A stretch of DNA of 64,000 bases from Rhodoblastus sp963727035. Lineage in GTDB: Bacteria; Pseudomonadota; Alphaproteobacteria; Rhizobiales; Beijerinckiaceae. Shown here piece after piece: positions 1 through 8,777 of the stretch. A program made the translations under genes and the position numbers. The notes beneath the pieces are model-generated. The model made no database searches, was not told where the DNA came from, and saw only the letters and a program-made list of their open reading frames with translations. The stretch is taken from assembly GCA_963727035.1 (NCBI GenBank), contig CAVSEY010000029.1:248001-312000 (forward strand), written 5' to 3'. How positions within the stretch are numbered: the first letter of the stretch is position 1; the number at the start of each line of letters is the position of its first letter.

Positions 1-97
1 AATGGCGAAGAATTCGCTCTCGCGCGATCGCCAGATCGACGTCCGCGACGGCGACATCGTCGCCGAAACTCTTGGTGAGGCCCTCGACCCGGATCAT
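1..97 (-). CDS. potA: Polyamine ABC transporter ATP-binding protein, N-terminus only (partial)
   Basis: Only the first 32 codons lie in the window; the gene runs off the left edge. The minus-strand translation begins MIRVEGLTKSFGDDVAVADV, the usual start of an ABC ATPase ahead of its Walker A motif. The start codon overlaps the stop of the upstream potF-like gene (TGATG), so the two are translationally coupled. That context, more than the short sequence, indicates the ATPase of a spermidine/putrescine importer (PotFGHI or PotABCD type). The Walker motifs lie outside the window. Confidence 0.7.
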   Translation of the reverse strand, partial: MIRVEGLTKSFGDDVAVADVDLAIARERILRH

Positions 98-1195
98 CAC
101 AGGCCGGTCTTGATCTTGGTCCACAGCCGGGTGCGCAGCTTGTCGGTCTGGCGGCTCGGCACGGTCAGGACGAAAAAAGTCTTTCTCACCGCCGGCGGCG
201 GATAGATCGTCGGGTCGTTGGCGATGTCCGGCTTGATGAAAGCCAGGGCGGCGGCGTTGCCGCTGCGCCCGCCGACCAGATTGGCGGTGTCGGCCATGAC
301 TTCGGGGCGCATAATATAGTCGAGAAAAGCATGGGCCTCGGCGACATGGGGCGCGCCGGCGGGAATGGCGAGCGCGTCGAGATAAAGCAATGTGCCTTCC
401 TTCGGGATGACATATTGGATGTGGAAGGGTTTTTTCGCTTCCTGCGCGCGCTTGGCGGCGATCTTGATATCGGTCGAATAGCCGAAGGCGACGCAGATGT
501 CGCCATTGGCGAGATCATTGATATAGCCCGAGGATTCGAACTTGCGGATGAAGGGGCGGATGGAGCTCATCACCCCCGCCGCCCGCGCGAGGTCTTCCGG
601 CTTTTCGGAATTGGGGTCGAGCTTGAGCCAGTTCAGGATCACCGGCAGCTCGTCGGTCGGGCTGTCGATCATCTCGACGCCGCAATCCTTGAAATGGCTA
701 AGAATCTCCGGCTTGAAGATCAGGTCGTAGCTGTCGAGCGGGGCGTCGGGCATGATCGCCTTGACCTTCTCGACATTGACCGCGATGCCGTCGGTGGCGA
801 CGATCCAGGGGACGGCATAGCGGTTGCCGGGATCGGATTTGGCCATAAGCTCCAGGATGTCCGGGTCGAGATTGCCCCAATTCTTCAGCAGCGCCTTGTT
901 CAGAGGCTGGTAGAGGCCGTTTCTGGCGCCGCGCACCAGGAAAGGCGTAAAAGTGGGAACGGCGATGTCATAGCCCGAATTGCCGGCGGAAAGTTTCGCC
1001 TCCAGGGTCTCATTCTGGTCGTAGGTGTCGTAATTGACCTTGAGTTCCCGTCTCTTTCTCGAAGCCCGGAATGACATCGGGGCCGATATAATCGGTCCAG
1101 TTATAGACGTTGACGATTTTTGGCTGCGCCTGCGCGCCGCCAGCCAGTCCCAGCGCCAGAAAAACCGCGCCCGCCCATCGGCCCCATCGCATCAT
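97..1195 (-). CDS. potF: Periplasmic polyamine (putrescine)-binding protein, one frameshift
   Basis: This is the extracellular solute-binding protein of a PotF/PotD-type importer; it binds putrescine or spermidine in the periplasm for the ABC permease. The N-terminus is a signal peptide (basic MMRWGRW, hydrophobic core, GGAQAQ cleavage region). It is followed by the family motif VNVYNWTDYIGPDVIPGFEK, then, in another frame, LKVNYDTYDQNETLEAKL and the rest of a typical domain ending in KTGL. The frame changes at about 1045, just after FEKETG, by one apparent extra base; a single-base indel restores about 365 residues, normal for the family. I chose the ATG at 1195 because a GGGGA element lies about 12 bases upstream and the signal peptide follows directly. 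The stop overlaps the potA start. Confidence 0.85.
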
Positions 1196-1291
1196 TTTCC
1201 GCAGTCCCCCGCGCTTCCGGCTGCGCCATGATCCACCGCCTCGCGCCGACAATCAATTGCCGGGGCGAAGCTCTCGTCGTCAAGGCGCGGG

Positions 1292-2347
1292 CTATGATTG
1301 CGGCGCCGGCGCGGCGAAAAGCTCTTCGATTTTCTGCGATTTTTCCGGCCGGCGCACCAAGGCGAGGCCGTCGCCGTCGTGAACCTGCGTGTCCGGATCG
1401 GGTTGCAGCAGAGTCCCGCCGTCCGTTCTTTCCAGCGCGACGACAAGAAAGGCGCCGGCGCCGAGGCGTTCGACGCCATCGATCGTCAGGCCGGCGCAGC
1501 GGCTTCCGGCTTCGACCGTCGCGACCTCAATGTCGAGCCCAAGCCCCTGGAGGTCGAAGGCGAGGCGGTCGAGATTGCCGCCGCGCGCCCTCGAGATCAG
1601 CCGCGCCACGTCCTGATGCAGCAAAAGCTCGGCGACGCGTTCGGCGCCGATCCGGGCGGGCAGGACGACGCGATTGGCCCCCGCCTGAAGCAATTTGCCC
1701 TCGGTCGTGGGCAATTCGCCGCGCGCTATGATCGTCAGTTCACGGTTGAGGCTGCGCGCGCTCAAGGTGATGAAGACATTGGCGGCGTCGTCGGGCAGCA
1801 CGGTCGCGAGCGCGCGGGCGCGGGTGATGCCCGCCTGCCGCATGATGTCCTCGTCCGTCGCGTTCCCCTGGATGAAGTTGAGGCCGGCCTTGCGCGCGGC
1901 GCCGATGCGCTCTTCGGCGTGGTCTATGACGACGAAGTCGGTCCGGCCCGCGCTGAGCTGGTGGCACAGCATCTGCCCGATCCGGCCAAAACCGCAGACC
2001 ACGACATGGTTGGAAAGCTTGTCGATGTCCTTCTGCATGCGGCGCGTTCCCAAGAACTGTTGAATCTGGCTGGCGGCGATCAACTGGAACATGCTGCCGG
2101 TCAGGAAAATCATGCCCGTGCAGCCGGTGACGATCAATACCTCGGTGATGGCGCGAAGCGCCGGCGTGTCGACCGGACGAACCTCGCCATAGCCAACCGA
2201 ATAGACCGTCAGGATCACCATATAAAGCGCGTCGCCCGGACTCCATCCCTCGGCCACATAGGCGAGCGCGCCGATCGCCGCCACGACGAGCATGAAAGCG
2301 ACGACGCCGACGAGATTACGCAAGGGCGAGGCGAGCAACTGCTCCAT
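1292..2347 (-). CDS. Two-TM potassium channel protein with RCK (TrkA-N/TrkA-C) domains
   Basis: A 351-residue inner-membrane K+ channel subunit. Residues about 10-30 and 75-95 are hydrophobic helices flanking a pore loop with TVYSVGYGE, a K+ selectivity filter (canonical T-V-G-Y-G-D). Residues about 115-235 form a Rossmann TrkA-N/RCK domain starting VVVCGFGRIGQM, with an acidic residue after the second strand (VVIDHAEE), and residues about 255-340 match a TrkA-C regulatory domain. The layout is that of MthK/Kch-type ligand-gated channels, in which NAD(H), nucleotides or Ca2+ bind the RCK ring; the ligand here cannot be told. The filter ends in Glu rather than Asp, a conservative variant. It precedes potF on the same strand, but a gap of about 100 bases separates them. 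Confidence 0.85.
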   Translation of the reverse strand: MEQLLASPLRNLVGVVAFMLVVAAIGALAYVAEGWSPGDALYMVILTVYSVGYGEVRPVDTPALRAITEVLIVTGCTGMIFLTGSMFQLIAASQIQQFLGTRRMQKDIDKLSNHVVVCGFGRIGQMLCHQLSAGRTDFVVIDHAEERIGAARKAGLNFIQGNATDEDIMRQAGITRARALATVLPDDAANVFITLSARSLNRELTIIARGELPTTEGKLLQAGANRVVLPARIGAERVAELLLHQDVARLISRARGGNLDRLAFDLQGLGLDIEVATVEAGSRCAGLTIDGVERLGAGAFLVVALERTDGGTLLQPDPDTQVHDGDGLALVRRPEKSQKIEELFAAPAPQS

Positions 2348-2418
2348 GACATTCCCTGTTCAGGCCCCAAATCCGATTGAGGAGGTTTTATGGGCGGATC
2401 GGCCGGTTGAAAAGGGCG

Positions 2419-3238
2419 TCAAATCGTCTCGAAGGCCGCAAGCCGGCGTTTGAGTTCGGGCAGGGCCCAGGCGAGGCCGTCGTCCAGCTCGTCGTTGAGG
2501 TCGTGGGCGCGGAACATGTTGGTCGGTATATTTGGCGAATTTCGCGGGGTCGTTTCCGGGCAGAAGCACATCGCCGCGCCCGCGCTTGGCGGCATATTCC
2601 TCGAAAGACTTGCCGAAATAATGGTTCACCCGGGCCGCCGACCAGTCCAGCCGGTCGGAAATGCCGTGATCCGTCATGGTCAGCGGCGCGCCCGAGGCGA
2701 GCACCGAGCGGCCCTGCGCCATGGCCGGGGCGTGCATATGCACGGCGCTCGCGTAGCGCGGCCGGAACAAGGATTTGACATGGCGGTTGACCGCGCGATG
2801 CGGGGCGGAAGCGTGGGTAAAGCGCTCCAGCACCAGGCCGGGCGCGAAAGTCTTGTGGCCGGAGGAGCCGAAAATGCGCCAGTTCACCGCGACGCACGAG
2901 ACATCCGGCGCGAAGCGGGCGAGGAAATCGTTGACCGGCGCGCGCGAAAAAATGTTGAGGAATTCGTCGGCGTCGAGGAACATGATCCAGTCGGTCGGGC
3001 ATTTCCGCGTCGCGTCCAAATAGGCGCTGAACTGCGGCGAGATCGGGATATTGGCCCAGCTTATATGTTCGTCGATGATTCCGGCCCGTTTCAGCCGCTC
3101 GAGGACTCCTGGGGTGGAGTCGTCGCTGTCGTTCTCGTAGACGACGATGCGGTCGAAGCCGATCATGCGGTGGAACAAAGCCCATTCGGCGAGATAGGGC
3201 GCCTCGTTCTTGACGATGGCGCAAAGCGTGCTCGACAT
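2419..3238 (-). CDS. Glycosyltransferase family 2-like (GT92/DUF23-type) protein, frameshift near the C-terminus
   Basis: The protein begins MSSTLCAIVKNEAPYLAEW and carries FDRIVVYENDSDDSTPGVL and WIMFLDADEFL. These are the nucleotide-sugar-binding and DxD motifs (here DADE) of the group of GT-A enzymes that act on cell-surface glycans. The acceptor cannot be inferred. After YTDQ (about 2517) the frame breaks; one base earlier or later gives a sensible end (MFRAHDLNDELDDGLAW, then ALPELKRRLAAFETI) stopping at 2419, so a single-base indel is likely. An alternative GTG start at 3283 overlaps the stop of the upstream gene (GTGA) and would add 15 residues. I prefer ATG 3238 because AGGG lies 7 bases before it. 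Confidence 0.75.
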
Positions 3239-3279
3239 GGCGCCCTGGTCCCGCATGGATGATGCGGAATTCGTATAAT

Positions 3280-3618
3280 TCACTTCAGCAGCATGATAAA
3301 GCTCTGGCTCTCGCCGGGCCGGCGGACCTCAAGCCGGCGCAGGCCGAGATAGCGCACGAGGCGCAGCTTGTCGCCGGTCTGGAAGCGCGCGCATTCGCCG
3401 GTTGCGACCTGATCGTCGACATATTTTTCCGCCGCGTCGCGGTCCTGATCGACATAGGTGTCGATCCAGCGCTTGATGTCGCTCTGATCCTTGCAGCCGA
3501 ACAGCGGGCTCTGCATGACGCAGATGTCGCCGATCCGGCAGCCCTTGGTGGCCAGCGCGCGCGCCTGGGAAACGGGGGCAAATGCGATGGCGAGGGCGAA
3601 GAGCAATCTTGCTTTCAT
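3280..3618 (-). CDS. Small secreted Cys-containing protein of unknown function
   Basis: A 112-residue protein with a clear signal peptide (MKARLLFALAIAFAPVSQARA). The mature part has four cysteines (KGCRIGDICVM, FGCKDQ, TGECARF) that could form two disulfides in the periplasm. I do not recognise a named domain. Its stop (3282-3280) overlaps the possible GTG start of the following glycosyltransferase, so the two may be cotranscribed. The hydrophobic leader, even cysteine spacing and codon use like its neighbours argue for a real gene. Confidence 0.65.
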   Translation of the reverse strand: MKARLLFALAIAFAPVSQARALATKGCRIGDICVMQSPLFGCKDQSDIKRWIDTYVDQDRDAAEKYVDDQVATGECARFQTGDKLRLVRYLGLRRLEVRRPGESQSFIMLLK

Positions 3619-3911
3619 GGCGCGTCATCTCTCGCGCGCCGCCGGGATCGCGGCGCAGGCGTCGGATGTTCTCGGCCGCCAGGATTGCGCCAAGCCTGCG
3701 TCGCCGATTTGCTATTTCCGGCGCGATGGGTTATCGAGATGGCGCTGCACCGCAGCAAGAAGAGGCGCCGGCGCATAGGAACGCAACCCAAAGCGTCGCC
3801 CGGTCCCAAATCCGCCATTTTCGCTGACAGCCCAATCTATGCGGGGCTTTCGTCGACAACGTCGCGTTGCAAAAAGCGCGCGGCGTTGCGGACCCGATTG
3901 TAAGAAGCCAC

Positions 3912-5294
3912 GTGACCAATTTTTCTGAACTCGGCCTTGCCGAGAACGTTTTGCGCGCCCTCAACGCCGAGGGCTATGTCCATCCCACCCCGATCCAGCA
4001 ACAAGCCATCCCGCCGCTGCTTGAAGGCCGCGACCTGCTCGGCATCGCCCAGACCGGCACCGGCAAGACCTGCGCCTTCGCCACGCCGCTGCTGACCCGG
4101 CTGCAAAAATTCCCGCAGCCCTTGAGGCCCAGAACGGCCCGCGCGCTGGTGCTCGCCCCGACCCGCGAACTCGCGGCGCAGATCGGCGAAAGCTTTCGCG
4201 CCTATGGCCGACACACCAATTTCCGCGTCGCGACGATCTTCGGCGGCGTCGGCTTCGGGCCGCAGCTCAAGGCGCTGCAAGGCGGCCTCGACGTGCTGGT
4301 CGCCACGCCGGGCCGCCTGCTCGACCACCTGTCCCAGGGCACGCTCCGGCTCGACGCCACCACCGCCGTCGTGCTCGACGAGGCCGACCATATGCTCGAC
4401 CTCGGCTTTCTGGTTCCGATTCGCAAGATTTTCGCCAAATTGCCGAAGACCCGCCAGACCTTGTTCTTCTCGGCCACCATGCCGGGCGAGATCGCGACGC
4501 TCGCCAATGAGATGCTGCACAATCCGGTCAGGGTTTCGGTCGCGCCGGTCACACAGACCGCCGATCGCGTGGCGCAAAGGGTGATCCTGGTCGAGGGCGC
4601 GGGCAAGCGCGACGCGCTGATCGACCTGATGAAGAATCCGCAATTCAGCCGTTCGATCGTGTTCACCCGCACCAAGCGCGGCGCCGATCGCGTCGCCGGC
4701 TTTCTGAACGACGCCGGTTTTTCCGCCGACGCCATCCACGGCAACAAGAGCCAGAACCAGCGCACAAGGGCGCTTGACGGCTTCAAGAAGGGCGCGGTCG
4801 GCGTGCTGGTGGCCACCGATATCGCCGCGCGCGGCATCGACGTCGATTCTGTCAGCCATGTGGTGAATTTCGAACTGCCGGAAGTGCCGGAGAGCTATGT
4901 CCACCGCATCGGCCGCACGGCGCGCGCCGGGCTCGAGGGCGAGGCGATTTCGCTGTGCGACAACAGCGAGCGCGCCTATCTGCGCGCCATCGAGAAGCTG
5001 ACCCGACAGAGCATTCCCGTCACCGACCTGCGCCTCAACCCTCATGCGCCGGAAGAGGCGCCGCCCGCGCGCGGAAAACCGCAAGGCCGCCCGGCGCATC
5101 GCCCCGACGAACGACGCGGCCCGGCCCCGAGCCGCCACGGCGACGCGCGGCGCGAACACGGCAGCCGCCACGAGGCCAATCGCCAGGAGGCCCACCGTAA
5201 TGCGAGCCCGCGTCCCACCGGCGGCGACAAGCGCCCGGCGCGCAACGGCGCAGACGCGCGCAAGGGCGCCTCGCGCAACGGCCCGCGGGGCTAG
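3912..5294 (+). CDS. DEAD-box ATP-dependent RNA helicase (RhlE-like)
   Basis: An ATP-driven RNA-unwinding enzyme of the RhlE/CsdA group, acting in ribosome assembly or RNA decay. All core motifs are present in order: Q motif (F near residue 4 and PTPIQQQAI), motif I AQTGTGKT, Ia PTRELA, TPGR, motif II DEAD, motif III SAT, IVFTRTKRGAD, IV-V ATDIAARGID, and VI HRIGRTARAG. The last 90 or so residues are a basic, low-complexity Arg/Pro/Gly tail typical of RNA-binding extensions. I start at GTG 3912 (VTNFSELGL), which has TAAGAAG just upstream and gives 460 residues. A TTG at 3867 would add 15 residues that do not match the family. Confidence 0.92.
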   Translation: MTNFSELGLAENVLRALNAEGYVHPTPIQQQAIPPLLEGRDLLGIAQTGTGKTCAFATPLLTRLQKFPQPLRPRTARALVLAPTRELAAQIGESFRAYGRHTNFRVATIFGGVGFGPQLKALQGGLDVLVATPGRLLDHLSQGTLRLDATTAVVLDEADHMLDLGFLVPIRKIFAKLPKTRQTLFFSATMPGEIATLANEMLHNPVRVSVAPVTQTADRVAQRVILVEGAGKRDALIDLMKNPQFSRSIVFTRTKRGADRVAGFLNDAGFSADAIHGNKSQNQRTRALDGFKKGAVGVLVATDIAARGIDVDSVSHVVNFELPEVPESYVHRIGRTARAGLEGEAISLCDNSERAYLRAIEKLTRQSIPVTDLRLNPHAPEEAPPARGKPQGRPAHRPDERRGPAPSRHGDARREHGSRHEANRQEAHRNASPRPTGGDKRPARNGADARKGASRNGPRG

Positions 5295-5698
5295 GTCGAA
5301 ATCTGAAACCTGGCGCCCTCTGCGTCGATCCTTTTGGGCTTGAAGCTGCCGGCGCCGGCGCCGGCCTCTTTTGACCCGTCAGAGACAGTCGCCGGTCACA
5401 CGGAGCGTCAGGGGGCGATCAAAGCGGTCGTTCCGTTTCATTTCCACCCTTGACGGCCTGACGAATGCGCGGCGTTCGATCTTTCGCTATTCACACAATG
5501 GTCGTCGTCGCTATGAGCGTCAGGACCGCGCGCGACTTATATCATCGGCCCTGGAAAAGGGCCGATGGCAGCGTCGCCGGCGGGCGACCAGTCGGAAACA
5601 AGCGCCAATGATATTAGCCGCTAAAGGCGTCACATGCGCAAAATGACACCCGGTCGAAACAATTGGCCGATGGCGCCTCGCATCCTGCTGGTAGGCGC
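5295..5698. other. Intergenic region without a supported gene
   Basis: About 400 bases between the helicase and yaiI. Apart from the GC-palindrome hairpin near its start I see no conserved coding frame; short open frames here have no sensible start or composition. Confidence 0.5.
5348..5372 (+). terminator. Possible intrinsic terminator after the helicase gene
   Basis: A perfect 18-base self-complementary run (three GCCGGC units, 5348-5365) is followed by CTCTTTT. It lies about 55 bases past the helicase stop. The T-tract is short, so this is a plausible rather than a strong intrinsic terminator. Confidence 0.4.
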
Positions 5699-6151
5699 AT
5701 GGACCCGGTAATCCTGATCGACGCCGACGCCTGTCCGGTGAAGGACGAATGCTACAAGGTCGCCGCGCGGCATGGACTGAAGGTTTTTCTGGTCGCCAAT
5801 CGGCTGTTGCAGGCGCCGCGCCATCCCATGATCGAGCGCGTGCTTGTGCCGCAGGGGCCGGATGTGGCGGATGACTGGATCGCGGCGCGCGCCGACGTGG
5901 ACAAAATCGTCGTCACCGCCGATATTCCGCTCGCCGCGCGCTGCGTCAAAGCGGGGGCCTTGGTGCTGGCGCCCAACGGCAAGATTTTCGACGATGCGTC
6001 GATCGGCATGGCGCTGGCGATGCGCAATCTGATGGAGGATTTGCGCTCCGGCGGCGCGATCGCCGGCGGACCGAAGGGATTTTCGCCGCGCGACCGCTCG
6101 GACTTCCTGTCGGCCTTGGAGCGCTGCGTTCAGCAGGCGCGCAAGCGATGA
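5699..6151 (+). CDS. yaiI: YaiI/YqxD family (DUF188) protein
   Basis: A 150-residue protein of the UPF0178/DUF188 family, a PIN-like fold of unknown cellular role. Family hallmarks are visible: ILIDADACPVKDE at the N-terminus, VTADIPLAARC in the middle, APNGKIFDD, and a C-terminal GGPKGFSPRDRSDF. ATG 5699 is chosen because the family starts directly with this strand; the TTG at 5663 would add non-family residues. Its 3' half overlaps the antisense extension of apt, which is likely not real apt sequence. Confidence 0.85.
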   Translation: MDPVILIDADACPVKDECYKVAARHGLKVFLVANRLLQAPRHPMIERVLVPQGPDVADDWIAARADVDKIVVTADIPLAARCVKAGALVLAPNGKIFDDASIGMALAMRNLMEDLRSGGAIAGGPKGFSPRDRSDFLSALERCVQQARKR

Positions 6152-6794
6152 CGCCAGAGACTTGACGCCATCGCCCTTGAAAGGGCCGATGGTCTGCGCG
6201 CCGACCGGCCGGATGAACCAAAACTTGGCCGGCTCCGCCGACGAGTTGACAACCAAGTTGCCCCTCGAAGGCGATCAGCGAACGGATCGGCACGCCGAGG
6301 TCGCGGATTTTCTGGGAGCCGCCGAGTTCCGGCAGGTCGATCACGAAACAGGCGGCGACGATTTCGGCGCCCACCTGGCGCAGCAGTTTCACCGCGCCTT
6401 CCGCCGTGCCGCCGGTGGCGATCAGATCGTCCACCAGAATGACCTTCTCGCCGCGTTTCACGGCGTCTTCATGCATTTCCATCTCGTCCACGCCATATTC
6501 CAGGCTATAGGCGATGGAAACCGTCTGGTGGGGCAGCTTGCCCTTCTTGCGGATCGGAATGAAGCCGGCCGAAAGCTGATGGGCGACCGCGCCGCCGAGG
6601 ATGAAGCCGCGCGCCTCCATGCCCGCGACCTGATCGATCTTGGCGCCGGCGAAGGGCTGCACCAGTTCGTCCACCGCGCGGCGGAAGCCGCGGGCGTCGC
6701 CAAGCAGGGTGGTGATGTCGCGGAACATGATTCCCTTCTTGGGATAATCGGGAATCGAGCGGATGATGTTCTTGAGGTCGGTTTCGAAGCTCAT
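5946..6794 (-). CDS. apt: Adenine phosphoribosyltransferase with an anomalous C-terminal extension
   Basis: Purine salvage enzyme: adenine + PRPP gives AMP + PPi. The first 178 residues are a standard Apt: SIPDYPKKGIMFRDITTLL at the N-terminus, the GMEARGFILGGAVA loop, and the PRPP-binding motif VILVDDLIATGGT at about residues 118-130, ending IRSLIAFEG. Normal proteins stop within one or two codons of this point (about 6260). Here no stop occurs and the frame runs about 100 further residues, antisense through the yaiI 3' end, to 5946. None of the three frames stops soon after FEG, so a lost stop codon or an assembly error is likely. The gene lies 40 bases after prs on the same strand, fitting a PRPP synthesis and use pair. 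Confidence 0.85.
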   Translation of the reverse strand: MSFETDLKNIIRSIPDYPKKGIMFRDITTLLGDARGFRRAVDELVQPFAGAKIDQVAGMEARGFILGGAVAHQLSAGFIPIRKKGKLPHQTVSIAYSLEYGVDEMEMHEDAVKRGEKVILVDDLIATGGTAEGAVKLLRQVGAEIVAACFVIDLPELGGSQKIRDLGVPIRSLIAFEGQLGCQLVGGAGQVLVHPAGRRADHRPFQGRWRQVSGVIACAPAERSAPRPTGSPSGRAAKIPSVRRRSRRRSANPPSDCASPAPCRSTHRRKSCRWAPAPRPPL

Positions 6795-6833
6795 GGCGGC
6801 GGCTTTCTTGAAATTGGACGGGTGGCGGCGCCC

Positions 6834-7778
6834 TCAATCGAAGAGGCTGGAGACGCTTTCTTCCTTGGCGATGCGGGCGATGGCCTCGCCGATCAGCGGC
6901 GCGACGGTGATGACCCGGATGTTCTTGGCGACCCGCACGGCCTCCGTCGGCTGGATGGAATCGGTGATCACCAGCTCCTTGAGCCGCGAGGCGGCGATGC
7001 GCGCCACCGCGCCGCCCGAAAGCACGCCATGGGTGATATAGGCGCGCACGTCCGCCGCGCCGGCCTGGATCAGGGCGTCGGCGGCGTTGCACAAGGTGCC
7101 GCCGGAATCGACAATGTCGTCGATCATGATGCAGTTCTTGCCCTTCACCTCGCCGATGATGTTCATCACTTCCGAATCGCCGGGTCTTTCGCGTCGCTTG
7201 TCGACAATGGCCAGCGGCGCATTGATGCGCTTGGCCAAGGCGCGGGCGCGGATCACGCCGCCGACGTCGGGCGACACCACCATGATATTGGAAAGCTTGA
7301 GCTTTTCCTGGATGTCGCGCACCAGCACCGGGGCGGCGTAGAGATTGTCGGTCGGGATGTCGAAAAAGCCCTGGATCTGCCCGGCGTGGAGATCGACCGT
7401 CAGCACGCGGTCGGCGCCGGCGCGGGTGATCAGATTGGCCACCAGCTTGGCCGAGATCGGGGTGCGGGGCCCCGGTTTGCGGTCCTGCCGCGCATAGCCG
7501 AAATAGGGCACGACCGCGGTGATGCGCCGCGCCGAGGCGCGCCGCAAGGCGTCGAACATGATCAACGCCTCCATCAGATGGTCATTGGTCGGCGCGGAGG
7601 TGGACTGGATGACGAAAGTGTCCTGTCCGCGCACATTCTCGAGGATTTCGACGAAAATCTCCATGTCGGCGAAGCGCCGCACCTGGCATTTCGTCAGCGG
7701 CAAGCCGAGATAGGCGGCGATCGCTTCGGTCAGGGGCCGATTGGAATTGCCTGCCAGAATTTTCATTGCGCCAGCCAT
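6834..7778 (-). CDS. prs: Ribose-phosphate pyrophosphokinase (PRPP synthetase)
   Basis: Converts ribose 5-phosphate and ATP to PRPP, the precursor for nucleotides, His and Trp. The 314-residue protein has the class I Prs pattern: KILAGNSNRPLTEAIA start, the flexible-loop region YARQDRKPGPRTPISAKLVA, the PRPP-binding NCIMIDDIVDSGGTLCNAA, and a C-terminal SVSSLFD. I start at 7778 (MAGAMKILAG), preceded by GAAGG; an internal ATG at 7766 is the alternative. It lies directly upstream of apt, which uses its product. Confidence 0.95.
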   Translation of the reverse strand: MAGAMKILAGNSNRPLTEAIAAYLGLPLTKCQVRRFADMEIFVEILENVRGQDTFVIQSTSAPTNDHLMEALIMFDALRRASARRITAVVPYFGYARQDRKPGPRTPISAKLVANLITRAGADRVLTVDLHAGQIQGFFDIPTDNLYAAPVLVRDIQEKLKLSNIMVVSPDVGGVIRARALAKRINAPLAIVDKRRERPGDSEVMNIIGEVKGKNCIMIDDIVDSGGTLCNAADALIQAGAADVRAYITHGVLSGGAVARIAASRLKELVITDSIQPTEAVRVAKNIRVITVAPLIGEAIARIAKEESVSSLFD

Positions 7779-7886
7779 TACGCCGCCTTCGCCTGAACCA
7801 TTTGGCGCGCGTCTTAGCAGGGGGGTAAGCGATGAACAATACGAACGGCGAAACTTGTCGCGTTTTTGTCAAAAAGACGGGAGGTT

Positions 7887-8534
7887 TCAGCGGTCGGCGG
7901 CGTAGGAGAGCGCCTGACTCGCGGCCGGGGCCGGCGCGGCGGGGGCCGCGACCGACCTCGCGGCGTCGTCGGCGTTCTGCGCGGCGACGGACGCGGGCTT
8001 GGGCGCGGCGGCGAGCGCTTCCGGCGTATTGGAGAGAAAAGCGGCGAGGTCGCTGGCGCTGCGCGCGGCGAGCGCCGCGAGAGCTTGCGCATCGACCAGA
8101 CGCCAGGGATCGTCGGCCGAGCCAGGAATAGCGATTTCGTTGTTCAGCCTTTGCGCGCGATGGTTGTCGCGGTCGTAGATGTCCCAGACATAGGTCAGCC
8201 GGGCGCCGCCATCGACCGGAAAGGCCGAAAGATAGCCCTTGGCGAGATAATGCGCGCCGGCCGAATCGGTCAGCGCCACGTCCGCCCTGGCCGCGTCGGC
8301 GTCGAAATAAGCCATGAACTGAGTCTGGAACGGCGAGGGCGCGCCCTGAACGGCGGTCACTGCGAGGGTCGCGGGGCGCGGGCTGTAACCCGAGGGAACG
8401 ATCTGCGCGCCATCGGCGGAAGCAGCCGAGATTCTGGGGGCCGCCTGATCGTTGCAGCCCGCAAGCAGCAGCGCGACGGCGCATGCGCCGGTGAGGGGAA
8501 TCAAGCCGCGAAGAGCCGCCGTAAAGCCCGCCAT
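7887..8534 (-). CDS. Putative lipoprotein of unknown function
   Basis: A 215-residue protein with a lipobox: the N-terminal hydrophobic stretch ends in LLLAGC, so Cys27 would be lipidated and the protein anchored in a membrane. The mature part has a globular centre (TQFMAYFDADAARADVAL, AHYLAKGYLSAF, LTYVWDIYDRDNHRAQRL) and a C-terminal tail rich in Ala and Pro. I recognise no enzymatic motif. It is upstream of prs on the same strand but separated by about 110 bases. Confidence 0.7.
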   Translation of the reverse strand: MAGFTAALRGLIPLTGACAVALLLAGCNDQAAPRISAASADGAQIVPSGYSPRPATLAVTAVQGAPSPFQTQFMAYFDADAARADVALTDSAGAHYLAKGYLSAFPVDGGARLTYVWDIYDRDNHRAQRLNNEIAIPGSADDPWRLVDAQALAALAARSASDLAAFLSNTPEALAAAPKPASVAAQNADDAARSVAAPAAPAPAASQALSYAADR

Positions 8535-8777
8535 GAAGTCTCGCCCCGCGATTCATTGAGGTCTCGTTAACGCCATAGCTAGCCGCAATTGCAGCGAAGG
8601 TCCAGCGCCAGGCGATTTTGATCGGGTGTCGGTTTGAATTTCGGCTTTGGTGGGCGGCGGCCTTCAGCGGAAGGCCGAGGCGCTCAACAGAATTTCCAAA
8701 AACGGTCGCCGCGTATCGGAAAAAATCCTGTTAAAAGACCCCGGCGCGGTTCGGCTTGGCGCGGGGACGCCGCGTCT

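Noticed and set aside
2..205. Open frame on the plus strand at the left edge
   Set aside because: The minus strand here encodes the potA start and the potF end with coupled stop and start; the plus frame is its shadow.
5630..6256. Minus-strand frame starting MVVNSSAEPAKFWFIRPVGA past the apt end
   Set aside because: The few GPF-like residues hint at a GYF-type domain, but most of the frame is antisense to yaiI and the start lies inside the apt frame; coincidence is more likely.
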